A stretch of 64,000 bases of DNA from Proteiniborus ethanoligenes. Its GTDB lineage: Bacteria > Bacillota > Clostridia > Tissierellales > Proteiniboraceae. Shown piece after piece: positions 26,754-35,966 of this stretch. The notes beneath the pieces were generated by a model that worked only from the letters and a program-made list of their open reading frames with translations, was not told the DNA's origin and ran no database searches. The DNA lies in NCBI RefSeq assembly GCF_900107485.1, contig NZ_FNQE01000020.1, positions 1 through 64,000 of the forward strand, written 5' to 3'. Each line of letters opens with the position of its first letter. Position 1 is the first letter of the stretch. Position numbers and translations under genes: made by a program.

Positions 26754-27746
26754 ATGGCAAAAATGTATTATGAGGAAAATGGAAATCTTGAGGTTTTTGT
26801 TGGGAAGAAAGTTGGGATAATTGGATATGGCAGTCAAGGGCATTCACATGCACTAAATCTAAAGGATAATGGTGTAGAGGTAGTTGTGGGACTTCATGAG
26901 GGAAGTAAATCATGGGAAAAAGCTATGAGAGATGGTTTTGAAGTAAAAAAAGTAGAAGAAGTAGCAAAAGAATGTGATGTTCTTATGTTACTATGCCCTG
27001 ATACAAAGCAAAAGGAAGTATATGATAAATCTGTTAAACCACATTTGAGAGAAGGTCAGGCAATTGCTTTTGCACATGGTTTTAATATTCACTATGGTCA
27101 AATAGTGCCTCCAGTCAATGTAGATGTGTTTATGGTAGCACCAAAGGGACCAGGTCATCTTGTAAGAAGAGTATTTGTTGAAGGAAAAGGTGTACCTGCG
27201 TTATTCGCTATTCATCAAGATTTTACAGGAAAAGCTAGGGAGTTGGCTCTGGCTTATGCTAAAGGAATCGGATCAACAAGGGCAGGGGTGTTGGAAACTA
27301 GTTTTAGGGAAGAGACTGAGACGGATTTGTTTGGAGAACAGGCTGTATTATGTGGTGGTGTTACAGAACTTATAAAAGCTGGCTTTGACACACTTGTGAA
27401 AGCAGGCTATCAAAAAGAAGTAGCTTATTTTGAGTGCCTGCATGAAATGAAGCTTATAGTTGATTTGTTTTATGAAGGCGGATTTGAAAATATGAGATAC
27501 AGCATTAGTGATACAGCAGAATATGGAGATTATGTAGTAGGGAAAAGAATTATAAATGAAGACACCAGAAAAGAAATGGAAGTTGTTTTGGAAGAAATAC
27601 AAACCGGTAAGTTCGCTAGAGAATGGATATTGGAAAACCAAATAAATAGGCCAGTATTTAATGCTCTAAAGAATAAAGAGTTAGAGCATCCGCTGGTTGA
27701 GGTTGGTAAAAAATTGAGAGAAATGATGAGCTGGATTAAAAAGTAA
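26754..27746 (+). CDS. ilvC: Ketol-acid reductoisomerase
   Basis: A 330-residue class I enzyme that converts 2-acetolactate or 2-aceto-2-hydroxybutyrate to the dihydroxy acids with NAD(P)H and Mg. The nucleotide motif [17 protein letters not shown] starts near residue 25, [10 protein letters not shown] is near 132 and the metal ligands lie in the conserved E-rich helical part ([14 protein letters not shown], near 184). Length is normal. Behind AAGGAGGGA and 14 bases after ilvN, it is the second gene of the T-box operon. Confidence 0.96.
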   Translation: MAKMYYEENGNLEVFVGKKVGIIGYGSQGHSHALNLKDNGVEVVVGLHEGSKSWEKAMRDGFEVKKVEEVAKECDVLMLLCPDTKQKEVYDKSVKPHLREGQAIAFAHGFNIHYGQIVPPVNVDVFMVAPKGPGHLVRRVFVEGKGVPALFAIHQDFTGKARELALAYAKGIGSTRAGVLETSFREETETDLFGEQAVLCGGVTELIKAGFDTLVKAGYQKEVAYFECLHEMKLIVDLFYEGGFENMRYSISDTAEYGDYVVGKRIINEDTRKEMEVVLEEIQTGKFAREWILENQINRPVFNALKNKELEHPLVEVGKKLREMMSWIKK

Positions 27747-27757
27747 GGAGGTTTATT

Positions 27758-29413
27758 GTGAGAAGCAACGAGATGAAACATGGTGTAAACAAAGCACCAC
27801 ATAGAGCACTTTTAAAAGCATCAGGTCTTACAGATGATGAAATCAATAGACCTCTGATTGGTATTGTCAACTCCTTCAATGAAATAGTACCTGGGCATAT
27901 TGAACTTAGGCAAATAGCAGAAGCCGTTAAAAAAGGAATTTTAATTGAAGGGGGAACTCCATTGGAATTTCCAGCTATAGCAGTATGTGATGGAATAGCT
28001 ATGAATCATGAAGGAATGAAGTATTCTCTAGTAAGCAGAGAAATAATTGCAGATAGTATTGAAATAATGGTAAAGGCACATTGCTTGGATGGAATTGTTC
28101 TTATACCGAGCTGTGACAAAGTTGTACCAGGAATGTTGATGGCAGCGGCTAGGGTAAATATACCTGCAATCATAGTAAGTGGTGGTCCAATGCTTGCTGG
28201 CAAGTTTAATAGAAAAAAGGCAGATTTGATAACTGTTTTTGAAGGAGTGGGAAAGGTTTTAAGCGGCACATTGAGCAATGAGGAATTAAGTTCTCTAGAA
28301 GAATGTGCCTGCCCCACCTGTGGCTCTTGTGCAGGCATGTTCACTGCAAATTCAATGAATTGTATGACAGAGGCAATTGGAATGGCATTATGGGGAAATG
28401 CAACTATACCTGCTGTCTATTCTGAAAGAAAGAGATTAGCTAAAAAAACAGGAATGCAGATCATGAAACTTTTTAAAGAAAATGTGCTTCCTAGAGATAT
28501 TATGAATGAAAAAGCCTTTGAAAACGCACTAACCGTTGACATGGCTCTAGGCTGTTCATCAAACACCATTTTGCATTTAACTGCAATTGCTCATGAAGCA
28601 GGCATTATCCTTGATTTGGATAAGATAAATCATATTAGCAATAAGACTCCAAATTTATGCAAGCTTAGCCCTGCAGGAGATCACCATATGGAAGATTTGT
28701 ACGAAGCCGGAGGAATTCCAGCTGTAATGAAAGAGCTATCAAAGAAGGAATTGCTTGATTTAGATTTAAATACAGTTAGTCTTCAATCTATAGGAGAATG
28801 GATATCAAAAGCAGAAAAGATAAATGCTGAAGTAATTGCAGATATTGATAATCCGCACAGCAGCACAGGTGGAATCAAAATCTTAAAAGGAAATCTTGCA
28901 GAAGATGGAGCTGTAGTTAAACAGTCCGCGGTAGACAAAGATATGATGCAGGTAACCGCAAAGGCCAGAGTATTTGATTCGGAAGAAGAAGCAGTAGAGG
29001 CAATAGCTGGAGGAAAGATTTTCCCTGGGGATACGGTTGTCATTCGTTATGAGGGACCTAAAGGTGGTCCTGGAATGAAAGAGATGCTTACACCAACCTC
29101 AATCCTTGCTGGTATGGGATTAGATAAAAGCGTATCTCTTATAACTGATGGACGTTTTTCTGGTGGAACTAGAGGTGCTGCAATAGGACATGTTTCCCCA
29201 GAAGCCTCAGAAGCTGGAACAATTGCTTTAGTTCAGAATGGTGACTTAATAAAAATAGATATTATAAATGGTATTCTTCAGCTGATGGTAAATGAAGAGG
29301 AACTAATGAGAAGAAGAAGAAATCTGAAACTAAAAGAAAAAAATCTTTCAGGATATTTAAAAAAATATGCAAAGCTGGTTTCTTCTGCATCAACAGGAGC
29401 AATATGTGATTAG
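27758..29413 (+). CDS. ilvD: Dihydroxy-acid dehydratase
   Basis: A 551-residue Fe-S dehydratase forming 2-ketoisovalerate and 2-keto-3-methylvalerate. Cluster-binding cysteines lie in [11 protein letters not shown] near residue 117 and [20 protein letters not shown] near 186-205; a further motif is [11 protein letters not shown] near 465. Start is GTG 27758 behind AAGGAGG, 11 bases after ilvC. The enzyme is oxygen-sensitive in most species, which fits an anaerobe. Third gene in the operon. Confidence 0.96.
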   Translation: MRSNEMKHGVNKAPHRALLKASGLTDDEINRPLIGIVNSFNEIVPGHIELRQIAEAVKKGILIEGGTPLEFPAIAVCDGIAMNHEGMKYSLVSREIIADSIEIMVKAHCLDGIVLIPSCDKVVPGMLMAAARVNIPAIIVSGGPMLAGKFNRKKADLITVFEGVGKVLSGTLSNEELSSLEECACPTCGSCAGMFTANSMNCMTEAIGMALWGNATIPAVYSERKRLAKKTGMQIMKLFKENVLPRDIMNEKAFENALTVDMALGCSSNTILHLTAIAHEAGIILDLDKINHISNKTPNLCKLSPAGDHHMEDLYEAGGIPAVMKELSKKELLDLDLNTVSLQSIGEWISKAEKINAEVIADIDNPHSSTGGIKILKGNLAEDGAVVKQSAVDKDMMQVTAKARVFDSEEEAVEAIAGGKIFPGDTVVIRYEGPKGGPGMKEMLTPTSILAGMGLDKSVSLITDGRFSGGTRGAAIGHVSPEASEAGTIALVQNGDLIKIDIINGILQLMVNEEELMRRRRNLKLKEKNLSGYLKKYAKLVSSASTGAICD

Positions 29414-29433
29414 CTAAATGAGGAGGTGTTATA

Positions 29434-31080
29434 ATGAACGGAGCAAAAGCATTGCTAGAATCTTTAAAAGAATGTGGAGTTGACACCATATTTGGTTATC
29501 CGGGAGGAGCTGTAATCCCTCTGTATGATGCTTTATATGGAGATGAACATTTTAAACATATAAGAACAGCACATGAGCAAGGCGCTGTTCACGCAGCTGA
29601 CGGCTATGCTAGAAGCACAGGAAAAGTAGGAGTTTGCTTTGTAACCTCGGGACCGGGAGCTACTAACACTGTAACAGGTTTGGCAACCGCATATATGGAT
29701 TCTGTTCCGTTAGTTGTTATATCAGGTCAAGTGGCTACCACATTGTTAGGCAAGGATTCCTTTCAGGAGGTAGATATAGTAGGTATTACATTATCGGTTA
29801 CAAAACATAATTACCTTGTAAGAGATGTAGAAAAAATTCCTATTATTGTGAAAAAGGCTTTTGAAATAGCTAAGAGCGGAAGACCTGGTCCAGTATTAAT
29901 AGATATACCAAAGGATATCTTTCTTAAACAGTGCTATTATGAAAAAAATGAAACTGTTAAAGAAAAGTATTCGGAACTAAGCTTTAAGAATAGTGATATA
30001 GATAATATAGCTCAGTTAATAAATGAATCTAGAAGACCGATTATTTATGCTGGCGGAGGTGTAAAGACCTCCCATGCTGAAAATGAACTTTTAGAATTAG
30101 CAGAAAAAGCTGATATTCCAGTTGTTAATACTCTTATGTCTCTAGGCACAACTCCAAGGAATCATGAATTGTCCCTAGGCCTAGTTGGAATGCACGGCTT
30201 TAAGGAGAGCAACCTGGCAGTTGTAAACTGTGACTTACTTTTGGCCATAGGTGCAAGGTTTAGTGACAGGGTAATAGGGGATGCAGCTAAGTTTGCTTCA
30301 AAAGCTAAGATAGTTCATTTAGATATTGACTCCAGTGAAATTCATAAAAATGTTAATGCAGATTTGGCAGTAATCGGAGATATTAAGAACATGCTGAAAG
30401 CTATTACCGAAAGTATAAATGTGAAAGATAATGGTGATTGGAAAAAAAAGATTGCTAGTTGGAAAAGAGAAATAAACAATGAAGACGACTTTAACCCTAA
30501 GAATATATTGGAAAGCCTTTATGAGAAAATAGGGAAAGAAGCTTTCGTAGCTACAGATGTGGGTCAACATCAAATGTGGACTGCGCAATATTGGAGGTTC
30601 AATGAAACTAATAGGTTTATTACTTCTGGGGGTCTTGGAACAATGGGATTTGGTCTTGGTGCTGCAATTGGCGCAAAGGTTGGAAATACTGACAAACCCG
30701 TTCTACTGGTTACAGGTGACGGAAGTTTTAGGATGAATAGTAACGAGCTGTTTACAGTGGCGAAATACAATGTTCCTTTGATTATATTATTAATGAATAA
30801 TTCGGCTCTGGGAATGGTCAGACAGTGGCAGAGGATGTTTTGTGAAGGAAGGTATTCAGAAACTGATGTTGATGATTGTTTTGATTATGTAAGACTAGTA
30901 AATGCATATGGAATAGAAGGCCACAGCGTAAATTCACTTGAAGGACTAAATAATGTACTGAGTAAGGTTGAATTCGGCAAAAAACCGGTTTTCATTGAAT
31001 GTAAAATTTTAAAGGATGAAAGCGTGTATCCAATAGTTCCACCTGGGCAGCCGATTGACACAATATTACTTGAAGGATAG
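29434..31080 (+). CDS. ilvB: Acetolactate synthase large subunit
   Basis: A 548-residue ThDP enzyme condensing pyruvate with pyruvate or 2-ketobutyrate. N-terminal GYPGGAVIPLYDAL and the catalytic Glu in TAHEQGAVHAADGYAR (near residue 48) are clear, FAD-region sequences follow, and the ThDP/Mg motif GDGSFRMNSNEL to LLMNN is near 429-457. GAGGAGGTG precedes ATG 29434, 20 bases after ilvD. It should act with the short ACT subunit encoded at the operon start. Confidence 0.95.
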   Translation: MNGAKALLESLKECGVDTIFGYPGGAVIPLYDALYGDEHFKHIRTAHEQGAVHAADGYARSTGKVGVCFVTSGPGATNTVTGLATAYMDSVPLVVISGQVATTLLGKDSFQEVDIVGITLSVTKHNYLVRDVEKIPIIVKKAFEIAKSGRPGPVLIDIPKDIFLKQCYYEKNETVKEKYSELSFKNSDIDNIAQLINESRRPIIYAGGGVKTSHAENELLELAEKADIPVVNTLMSLGTTPRNHELSLGLVGMHGFKESNLAVVNCDLLLAIGARFSDRVIGDAAKFASKAKIVHLDIDSSEIHKNVNADLAVIGDIKNMLKAITESINVKDNGDWKKKIASWKREINNEDDFNPKNILESLYEKIGKEAFVATDVGQHQMWTAQYWRFNETNRFITSGGLGTMGFGLGAAIGAKVGNTDKPVLLVTGDGSFRMNSNELFTVAKYNVPLIILLMNNSALGMVRQWQRMFCEGRYSETDVDDCFDYVRLVNAYGIEGHSVNSLEGLNNVLSKVEFGKKPVFIECKILKDESVYPIVPPGQPIDTILLEG

Positions 31081-31106
31081 AAAGCAGAAGATGGAGGTTG
31101 TATTTA

Positions 31107-32321
31107 ATGAATTTAAAAGCATTAACCTTGAACGATATATTGGAAGCTAAGGAAAGAATCAGAGATATATGTGTAAACACAAAGCTGATATATAGTTCTG
31201 ATTTTAGTAAGGAATGTGGAAATGAGGTCTATATAAAGCCAGAAAACCTTCAGATTACAGGAGCCTTTAAACTTAGAGGAGCATTAAATAAGATAAGCAA
31301 ATTAACAGAGGAACAGAGAAAAAGAGGGCTTATTGCTTCGTCTGCTGGAAATCATGCTCAAGGAGTTGCATATTCAGCAAATAGACTTGGAATTAAAGCA
31401 ACTATAGTTATGCCTAAAACAACACCATTGATAAAAGTCCAGGCCACAAGGGAATACGGATCAAATGTGATTTTGAAAGGAGAATATTATGATGAAGCTT
31501 ATTTAGAGGCAAAAAGACTGGAAAAAGAAAAAGGTTATATATTCATCCATCCTTTTGATGATATTGAAATAATGGCTGGACAAGGCACAATAGCCCTGGA
31601 AATACTTGAAGAACTTAAGGATGCAGATGCTATTTTAGTCCCAATTGGCGGGGGTGGATTAATAAGCGGAATTGCTGTTGCGGCCAAGTCTGTTAATCCG
31701 AACATAAAGGTAATAGGAGTTGAACCTGAAGGAGCAAAGGCTATGAAAATATCTATTGGTGAAGACAAGTTAGTTAATCTACCTGCTGTTGATACCATAG
31801 CAGATGGGGGTGCAGTTAAAAAACCTGGTCATATAGCCTTTGATATAATAAGGGAATATGTAGACGAAATTATAACAGTGGATGACTTTGAACTTATGGA
31901 AGCAGTATTTATTTTGTTGGAGAAGCATAAGCTTGTTGTTGAGGCAACTGGAGCACTGACTATAGCGGCTTTAAAGAATTTAAAATTTAAGGGTAAAAAG
32001 GTGGTATCTTTAGTAAGTGGTGGGAATATAGATGTCGTTACTATGGCATCCATGTTAAATCGTGGACTTCTTTTAAGAGGAAGGATTTTCTGTTTTTCAG
32101 TAAAACTGAAGGATACTCCTGGGCAACTCTTAAAAATATCAGAAATACTGGCAAGACTCGGTGCAAATGTTATTAGACTGGAGCATGATCAATTCAAGGC
32201 TATAGATAGATTAAAGCATGCTGTGCTGGAAATAACCGTAGAAACAAATGGTCGTGAACACATAGATGAAATAACCCAAGAATTGAATAGGGAAGGTTAT
32301 AATGTTGATAAAGTTTACTAG
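31107..32321 (+). CDS. ilvA: Threonine dehydratase (ammonia-lyase) with C-terminal ACT domain
   Basis: A 404-residue PLP enzyme making 2-ketobutyrate for isoleucine. PLP lysine lies in GAFKLRGALNK near residue 55, SAGNHAQGVAYSA near 80, the phosphate loop GGGGLISG near 180 and a C-terminal ACT-like part from about residue 325 (VKLKDTPGQLLKISEIL). I chose ATG 31107 because GGAGGT lies 8 bases upstream; the in-frame TTG 31098 is inside that site. The length matches the short type with one ACT domain rather than the 510-residue E. coli IlvA. Being in the T-box ilv operon supports a biosynthetic role. Confidence 0.92.
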   Translation: MNLKALTLNDILEAKERIRDICVNTKLIYSSDFSKECGNEVYIKPENLQITGAFKLRGALNKISKLTEEQRKRGLIASSAGNHAQGVAYSANRLGIKATIVMPKTTPLIKVQATREYGSNVILKGEYYDEAYLEAKRLEKEKGYIFIHPFDDIEIMAGQGTIALEILEELKDADAILVPIGGGGLISGIAVAAKSVNPNIKVIGVEPEGAKAMKISIGEDKLVNLPAVDTIADGGAVKKPGHIAFDIIREYVDEIITVDDFELMEAVFILLEKHKLVVEATGALTIAALKNLKFKGKKVVSLVSGGNIDVVTMASMLNRGLLLRGRIFCFSVKLKDTPGQLLKISEILARLGANVIRLEHDQFKAIDRLKHAVLEITVETNGREHIDEITQELNREGYNVDKVY

Positions 32322-32373
32322 AAAAACCAAGGAGGCGTTTTGTTTGCTATAATAAAACGTCTCCTTGGTTTTT
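32322..32373 (+). terminator. Terminator of the ilv operon
   Basis: A 20-bp stem (AAAAACCAAGGAGGCGTTTT / AAAACGTCTCCTTGGTTTTT, one G-U pair) with 12-nt loop and T-rich tail directly after the ilvA stop codon. Confidence 0.92.
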
Positions 32374-32437
32374 CTTAGCAAACAAATACATAAAAAGATT
32401 ATTCAAGGCAAAAATAAGTTTACGAGGAGGTGACAGC

Positions 32438-33100
32438 TTGAAAAAATTATTATATATTACAGTAAATTCAAAGCCTGAAGAGTTGTCTACGAGTAAAACT
32501 GTGGGAAGAAAATTTGTAAATAGCTTTTTAATTCATAATCCGGATTATGAGCTTATAGAATTAGACCTTTATAATGAATATATACCAGAAATGAATTATA
32601 AGTATTTTACAGGAAGAGCAGAACTTGTAGCAGGTTTAGACTATGAAGCTTTATCTGAAGAAGATAAAAAAGCTGTTGACAGGATGAACGAGCTAAGTGA
32701 ACAATTTTTAATGGCAGACACTTATGTTATTGCCGCACCTATGTGGAGCTTGTCCTTTCCAGCAAAGCTTAAGAGCTACTTAGATTGTATTATACTAAAC
32801 AATAAATTAATTAAGGTATCTCCTAAAAAAGTAGAAGGGCTATTAAATGATAAGGATAGGAGCATGGTTTATATCCAATCCTCTGGCGGAGACTATCCAC
32901 CAATATTTCTTAGCAGGATTATTCCTGGAGTAGAATATTGTAGGGAAATATTTAAATTCCTAGGAGTTAAAAAATTTGAGAAGCTCTTAGTTGAAGGTGT
33001 GGATATGCCTAAAATAGGGAGAGAAATAGCAATAGAGAAAGCATACGATGAAATAGATTCTATAATAAAAAAAATTTCAAAGAAACCATTGCTAGTATAG
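32438..33100 (+). CDS. azoR: FMN-dependent NADH-azoreductase family protein
   Basis: A 220-residue flavodoxin-like reductase. N-terminal strand KKLLYITVNSKPEELSTSKTV holds the FMN-phosphate loop, APMWSLSFPAKLKSYLD near residue 100 is the family hallmark and SSGGDYP near 148 contacts flavin. Family members reduce quinones and azo dyes with NADH and protect from thiol stress. The start is TTG 32438 with GAGGAGGTG upstream. It appears monocistronic; a 9-bp hairpin (33113-33121/33141-33149) follows. Confidence 0.87.
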   Translation: MKKLLYITVNSKPEELSTSKTVGRKFVNSFLIHNPDYELIELDLYNEYIPEMNYKYFTGRAELVAGLDYEALSEEDKKAVDRMNELSEQFLMADTYVIAAPMWSLSFPAKLKSYLDCIILNNKLIKVSPKKVEGLLNDKDRSMVYIQSSGGDYPPIFLSRIIPGVEYCREIFKFLGVKKFEKLLVEGVDMPKIGREIAIEKAYDEIDSIIKKISKKPLLV

Positions 33101-33112
33101 TATAAGCCTACG

Positions 33113-33149
33113 AAGACCTAGAGTATGATACAATCATGCCCTAGGTCTT
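33113..33149 (+). terminator. Hairpin after azoR
   Basis: AAGACCTAG / CTAGGTCTT with a 19-nt loop and a short T-rich tail, 12 bases after the stop codon. Confidence 0.6.
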
Positions 33150-33236
33150 TAATATGTTCAGCAGAACAGAAATTACCAAATTTTAATCATATACCTACTG
33201 AATATAAAGGACACAATATTATTTGAGGTGAATAAA

Positions 33237-34247
33237 ATGAACTTGTTTGTGCCTAACATTGCGTATATTGATCCTAAGAGCTTGGAATATGAAGTTGGTA
33301 GAGCTGCTAAAGAAAATTTAATTAAACTAAATGTACCTATAGTACAATCAAGAAAAGTTTCAATTGAGGGTAAGACACCGACTGAAAATTATGCGAAAGC
33401 AAAAAAAACAATTTATCTAACAGTAAGTAGAGAAAAAAAGCTGAGACCTTGTAGCCCATCAGCAGATTATCAGTTTGCATTATCTAGTTCATGCCCAGGG
33501 CATTGTGAATACTGCTATTTACAAACAACACAGGGAGAAAAACCTTTTATGAGAGTATTTGTAAACATAGATGAAATACTCAAGGTAATTCAGGAGCATA
33601 TAGATATTAATCTACCTAATATTACAACCTTTGAATGTGGAAGCATTACAGATCCAGTTGCTCTTGAGCATTTAACAGGAAACCTTAAAAGATGCATAGA
33701 ATTCTTTGGGGAGAGTGAAAAAGGGAGACTTAGAGTAATAACTAAGTTTGATAATGTAGATTCTTTTTTAGATTTAAATCATAATAATCATACAAAATTC
33801 AGATTTAGTATTAATACTAAATATATTATAGATAAATTTGAACACAATACATCATCTTTTAATGAAAGAATAGAAGCAGCAAGAAAGATAGCAAACGCTG
33901 GCTATCCTATAGGATTTATTATTGCTCCCATTATGATATATGATAACTGGAAAGTTGACTATAAAGAACTACTAGACAGGCTAAAATATCAACTAGGTGA
34001 TTACAAAAGAGAAATTACATTTGAATTAATACAGCATAGATTTACTGCTACTGCTAAAGAATTGATACTTACTAGGTTTCCTAAAACAAAACTAGATCTT
34101 GATGAAGAAGCTAGACAACTGAAATGGGGACCTTATGGAAAGTTCAAATATGTTTATCCAAAAGAAAAAAGCAATGAAATCAAAGGATATATTATAGGAA
34201 TTATCAAAGAAAATTTTAATAATGCCTTAATTGAATATTTCACATAA
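33237..34247 (+). CDS. splB: Spore photoproduct lyase family radical-SAM enzyme
   Basis: A 336-residue protein. The radical-SAM motif is CPGHCEYC (C-x3-C-x2-C) near residue 87, preceded by SADYQFALSSSC, typical of SplB. A Cys in TFECGSITDP near residue 134 fits the H-donor cysteine region of this family. The enzyme repairs the UV lesion 5-thyminyl-5,6-dihydrothymine in germinating spores, which implies a spore former. ATG 33237 is used because GAGGTG precedes it; GTG 33228 lies inside that site. It is not next to splA. A 13-bp terminator follows at 34364. Confidence 0.88.
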   Translation: MNLFVPNIAYIDPKSLEYEVGRAAKENLIKLNVPIVQSRKVSIEGKTPTENYAKAKKTIYLTVSREKKLRPCSPSADYQFALSSSCPGHCEYCYLQTTQGEKPFMRVFVNIDEILKVIQEHIDINLPNITTFECGSITDPVALEHLTGNLKRCIEFFGESEKGRLRVITKFDNVDSFLDLNHNNHTKFRFSINTKYIIDKFEHNTSSFNERIEAARKIANAGYPIGFIIAPIMIYDNWKVDYKELLDRLKYQLGDYKREITFELIQHRFTATAKELILTRFPKTKLDLDEEARQLKWGPYGKFKYVYPKEKSNEIKGYIIGIIKENFNNALIEYFT

Positions 34248-34363
34248 TAGCTGGTTTTTACTTTTCATATTATATTTATCAATACCAACCTTCGATCTAA
34301 AAATATGGGCAATACAGAAAAGCATTATATTATATTTCTGAAGAGCCTCTAAATATGCCATTT

Positions 34364-34398
34364 GTACACCTCACCCTTTTCGGGTGAGGTGTACTTTT
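34364..34398 (+). terminator. Strong terminator between splB and the zinc-ribbon cluster
   Basis: Perfect 13-bp stem GTACACCTCACCC / GGGTGAGGTGTAC, loop TTTTC, then TTTT. The 34248-34594 gap otherwise contains no gene. Confidence 0.88.
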
Positions 34399-34594
34399 GC
34401 CCAAAATCATCCATTATGATGATTACACAATCTACTATTTAATCTATATTAAATTATAAGATAAGAATTAAAACCAGTTTAAGAGTTAGAGCATTTATAA
34501 GAGAAAGTTAAAAATTTTGTTTCTGGACTAGAGCTATAAAAAACTGGGGTTATAAGAGCTTTAATCTAGCTAACTAATTATTAGGAGGGGGAAA

Positions 34595-35239
34595 ATGGCT
34601 AAATATTGTTATCGTTGTGGTACACCAACAGAAAAAAATAAGTATTGTATTACCTGTGGTACTGATACATCACCACCAAGAGATGTTTATTTCACAGAGG
34701 AAGAATGTGGGCGTTGTGATGCTAATCTACCAAGATGGTCTAATTTTTGTCCTAATTGCGGCTTTAAGTTTGGAAGATATGATCCAACTACTAAAGAAAA
34801 TAAAGGCAAACATAATAAAGGCATTATAAAAGGGTCACTGTTTTTTACAGTTGTGGCAATTGCTGTTGCCATTATTCTTTCTATTGTTGAAGAATCTATT
34901 CAGCTTAAGTATTCCTTAATTGGTGCAGCTATTTTTTCTGCTTTAATTTGGCTACTTGTTATAGTTAGGTGGGAAAGAGGAGAATTCATAGATGGGACTG
35001 TAGTAAAGCATTATTCAGAGGAAAGAACTAAAAGGGAAAAAGATGGAGACAAGAAAAACTTAATGGGTAAACAGCTTTATATTGAAATACCTTATACCCT
35101 ATATTGTACTGTAATAAAATATGATGATGGAACAGAAGATGTAAAAACTCTCGAGAATACTGCTGCAGATCATATTCAATTAAAAATTGGAGAAAGAATT
35201 AGGTACTTTAAGGCAACTAGAACTTATTTAAAACTGTAG
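34595..35239 (+). CDS. Zinc-ribbon membrane protein (cluster gene 1)
   Basis: A 214-residue protein. Two zinc ribbons sit at the N-terminus (CYRCGTPTEKNKYCITCG; CGRCDANLPRWSNFCPNCG), then two membrane helices (about residues 85-105 and 112-130), and a soluble C-terminal part (VKHYSEERTKREK ... YTLYCTVIKYDDGTED). No catalytic motif is visible. AGGAGGGGG precedes ATG 34595. It begins a tight run of four genes (gaps of 10-27 bases), three of which carry zinc ribbons. A role as membrane-bound scaffold is possible but unproven. Confidence 0.8.
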   Translation: MAKYCYRCGTPTEKNKYCITCGTDTSPPRDVYFTEEECGRCDANLPRWSNFCPNCGFKFGRYDPTTKENKGKHNKGIIKGSLFFTVVAIAVAIILSIVEESIQLKYSLIGAAIFSALIWLLVIVRWERGEFIDGTVVKHYSEERTKREKDGDKKNLMGKQLYIEIPYTLYCTVIKYDDGTEDVKTLENTAADHIQLKIGERIRYFKATRTYLKL

Positions 35240-35252
35240 ATAGGTGAATAAA

Positions 35253-35939
35253 ATGAAGAAAAAGAAATCAAAAATCATATCTAGTGTATTTATAAGCATT
35301 ATACTGCTCATGGGATTATTTTACATGAATAGCACAATTGTACTGTATATATTTGGGGAAAGGACAACGGCTATTATAGATGGGACAAGTCAGCGTATTG
35401 AAAATAGAAAGGAATATCAAAATTTAACTACAAGATATTCAATAGCATATCATTTTACTGTAGATGGAAAGGAATATCACAATACAGTTTTTTATAATAG
35501 TGGAATGAGAGAGACAACAATTGTAGGACAAGGAGATGAAATAAGGACTATACATATCCGATATTTGAAGATTTGGCCTAGAATAAACAATTTAGAAAAG
35601 CTAGTATCCTTTGAAAATCCTTTCAATTTATTTTATCGTATAGTATCTATTATATTCTTAATAATTATATTTTTAATTGTTATAGGAGTTCTGGGAAGAA
35701 AGAGAAAAAAGAGAAGTAAAGAGCTGACTGAAGACTTAATACTTCAAAACAAATCAAGGACTAATAAACCTCTTACAATGGCCAAGCTTATTGAGGAAGA
35801 TCATGATAATTATGATGAATTAATCCAAATATATTATGAGCAAGGCTGGGATAAAAGTGATCCTTCATGGCAGTGTACTTGCAGGCATTGGAATGATGGG
35901 AACTTTTGTATGTATTGTGGGAAGGGTAGGAATGCTTAA
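35253..35939 (+). CDS. DUF3592-like membrane protein with C-terminal zinc ribbon (cluster gene 2)
   Basis: A 228-residue protein: membrane helix 1 near residues 8-30, an extracytoplasmic beta domain (ERTTAIIDGTSQRIENR ... YSIAYHFTVDGKEYHN ... GDEIRTIHIRYLKIWPRIN) similar in style to DUF3592, membrane helix 2 near 131-152 and a C-terminal single ribbon (WQCTCRHWNDGNFCMYCGKG). ATG 35253 is chosen over the GTG at 35244, which lies in the ribosome site. The CxC...CxxC tail resembles that of cluster gene 4, suggesting the two interact with the same partner. No function can be named. Confidence 0.72.
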   Translation: MKKKKSKIISSVFISIILLMGLFYMNSTIVLYIFGERTTAIIDGTSQRIENRKEYQNLTTRYSIAYHFTVDGKEYHNTVFYNSGMRETTIVGQGDEIRTIHIRYLKIWPRINNLEKLVSFENPFNLFYRIVSIIFLIIIFLIVIGVLGRKRKKRSKELTEDLILQNKSRTNKPLTMAKLIEEDHDNYDELIQIYYEQGWDKSDPSWQCTCRHWNDGNFCMYCGKGRNA

Positions 35940-35966
35940 TGTTCATAGATAAGGAGGGTGAAGGTT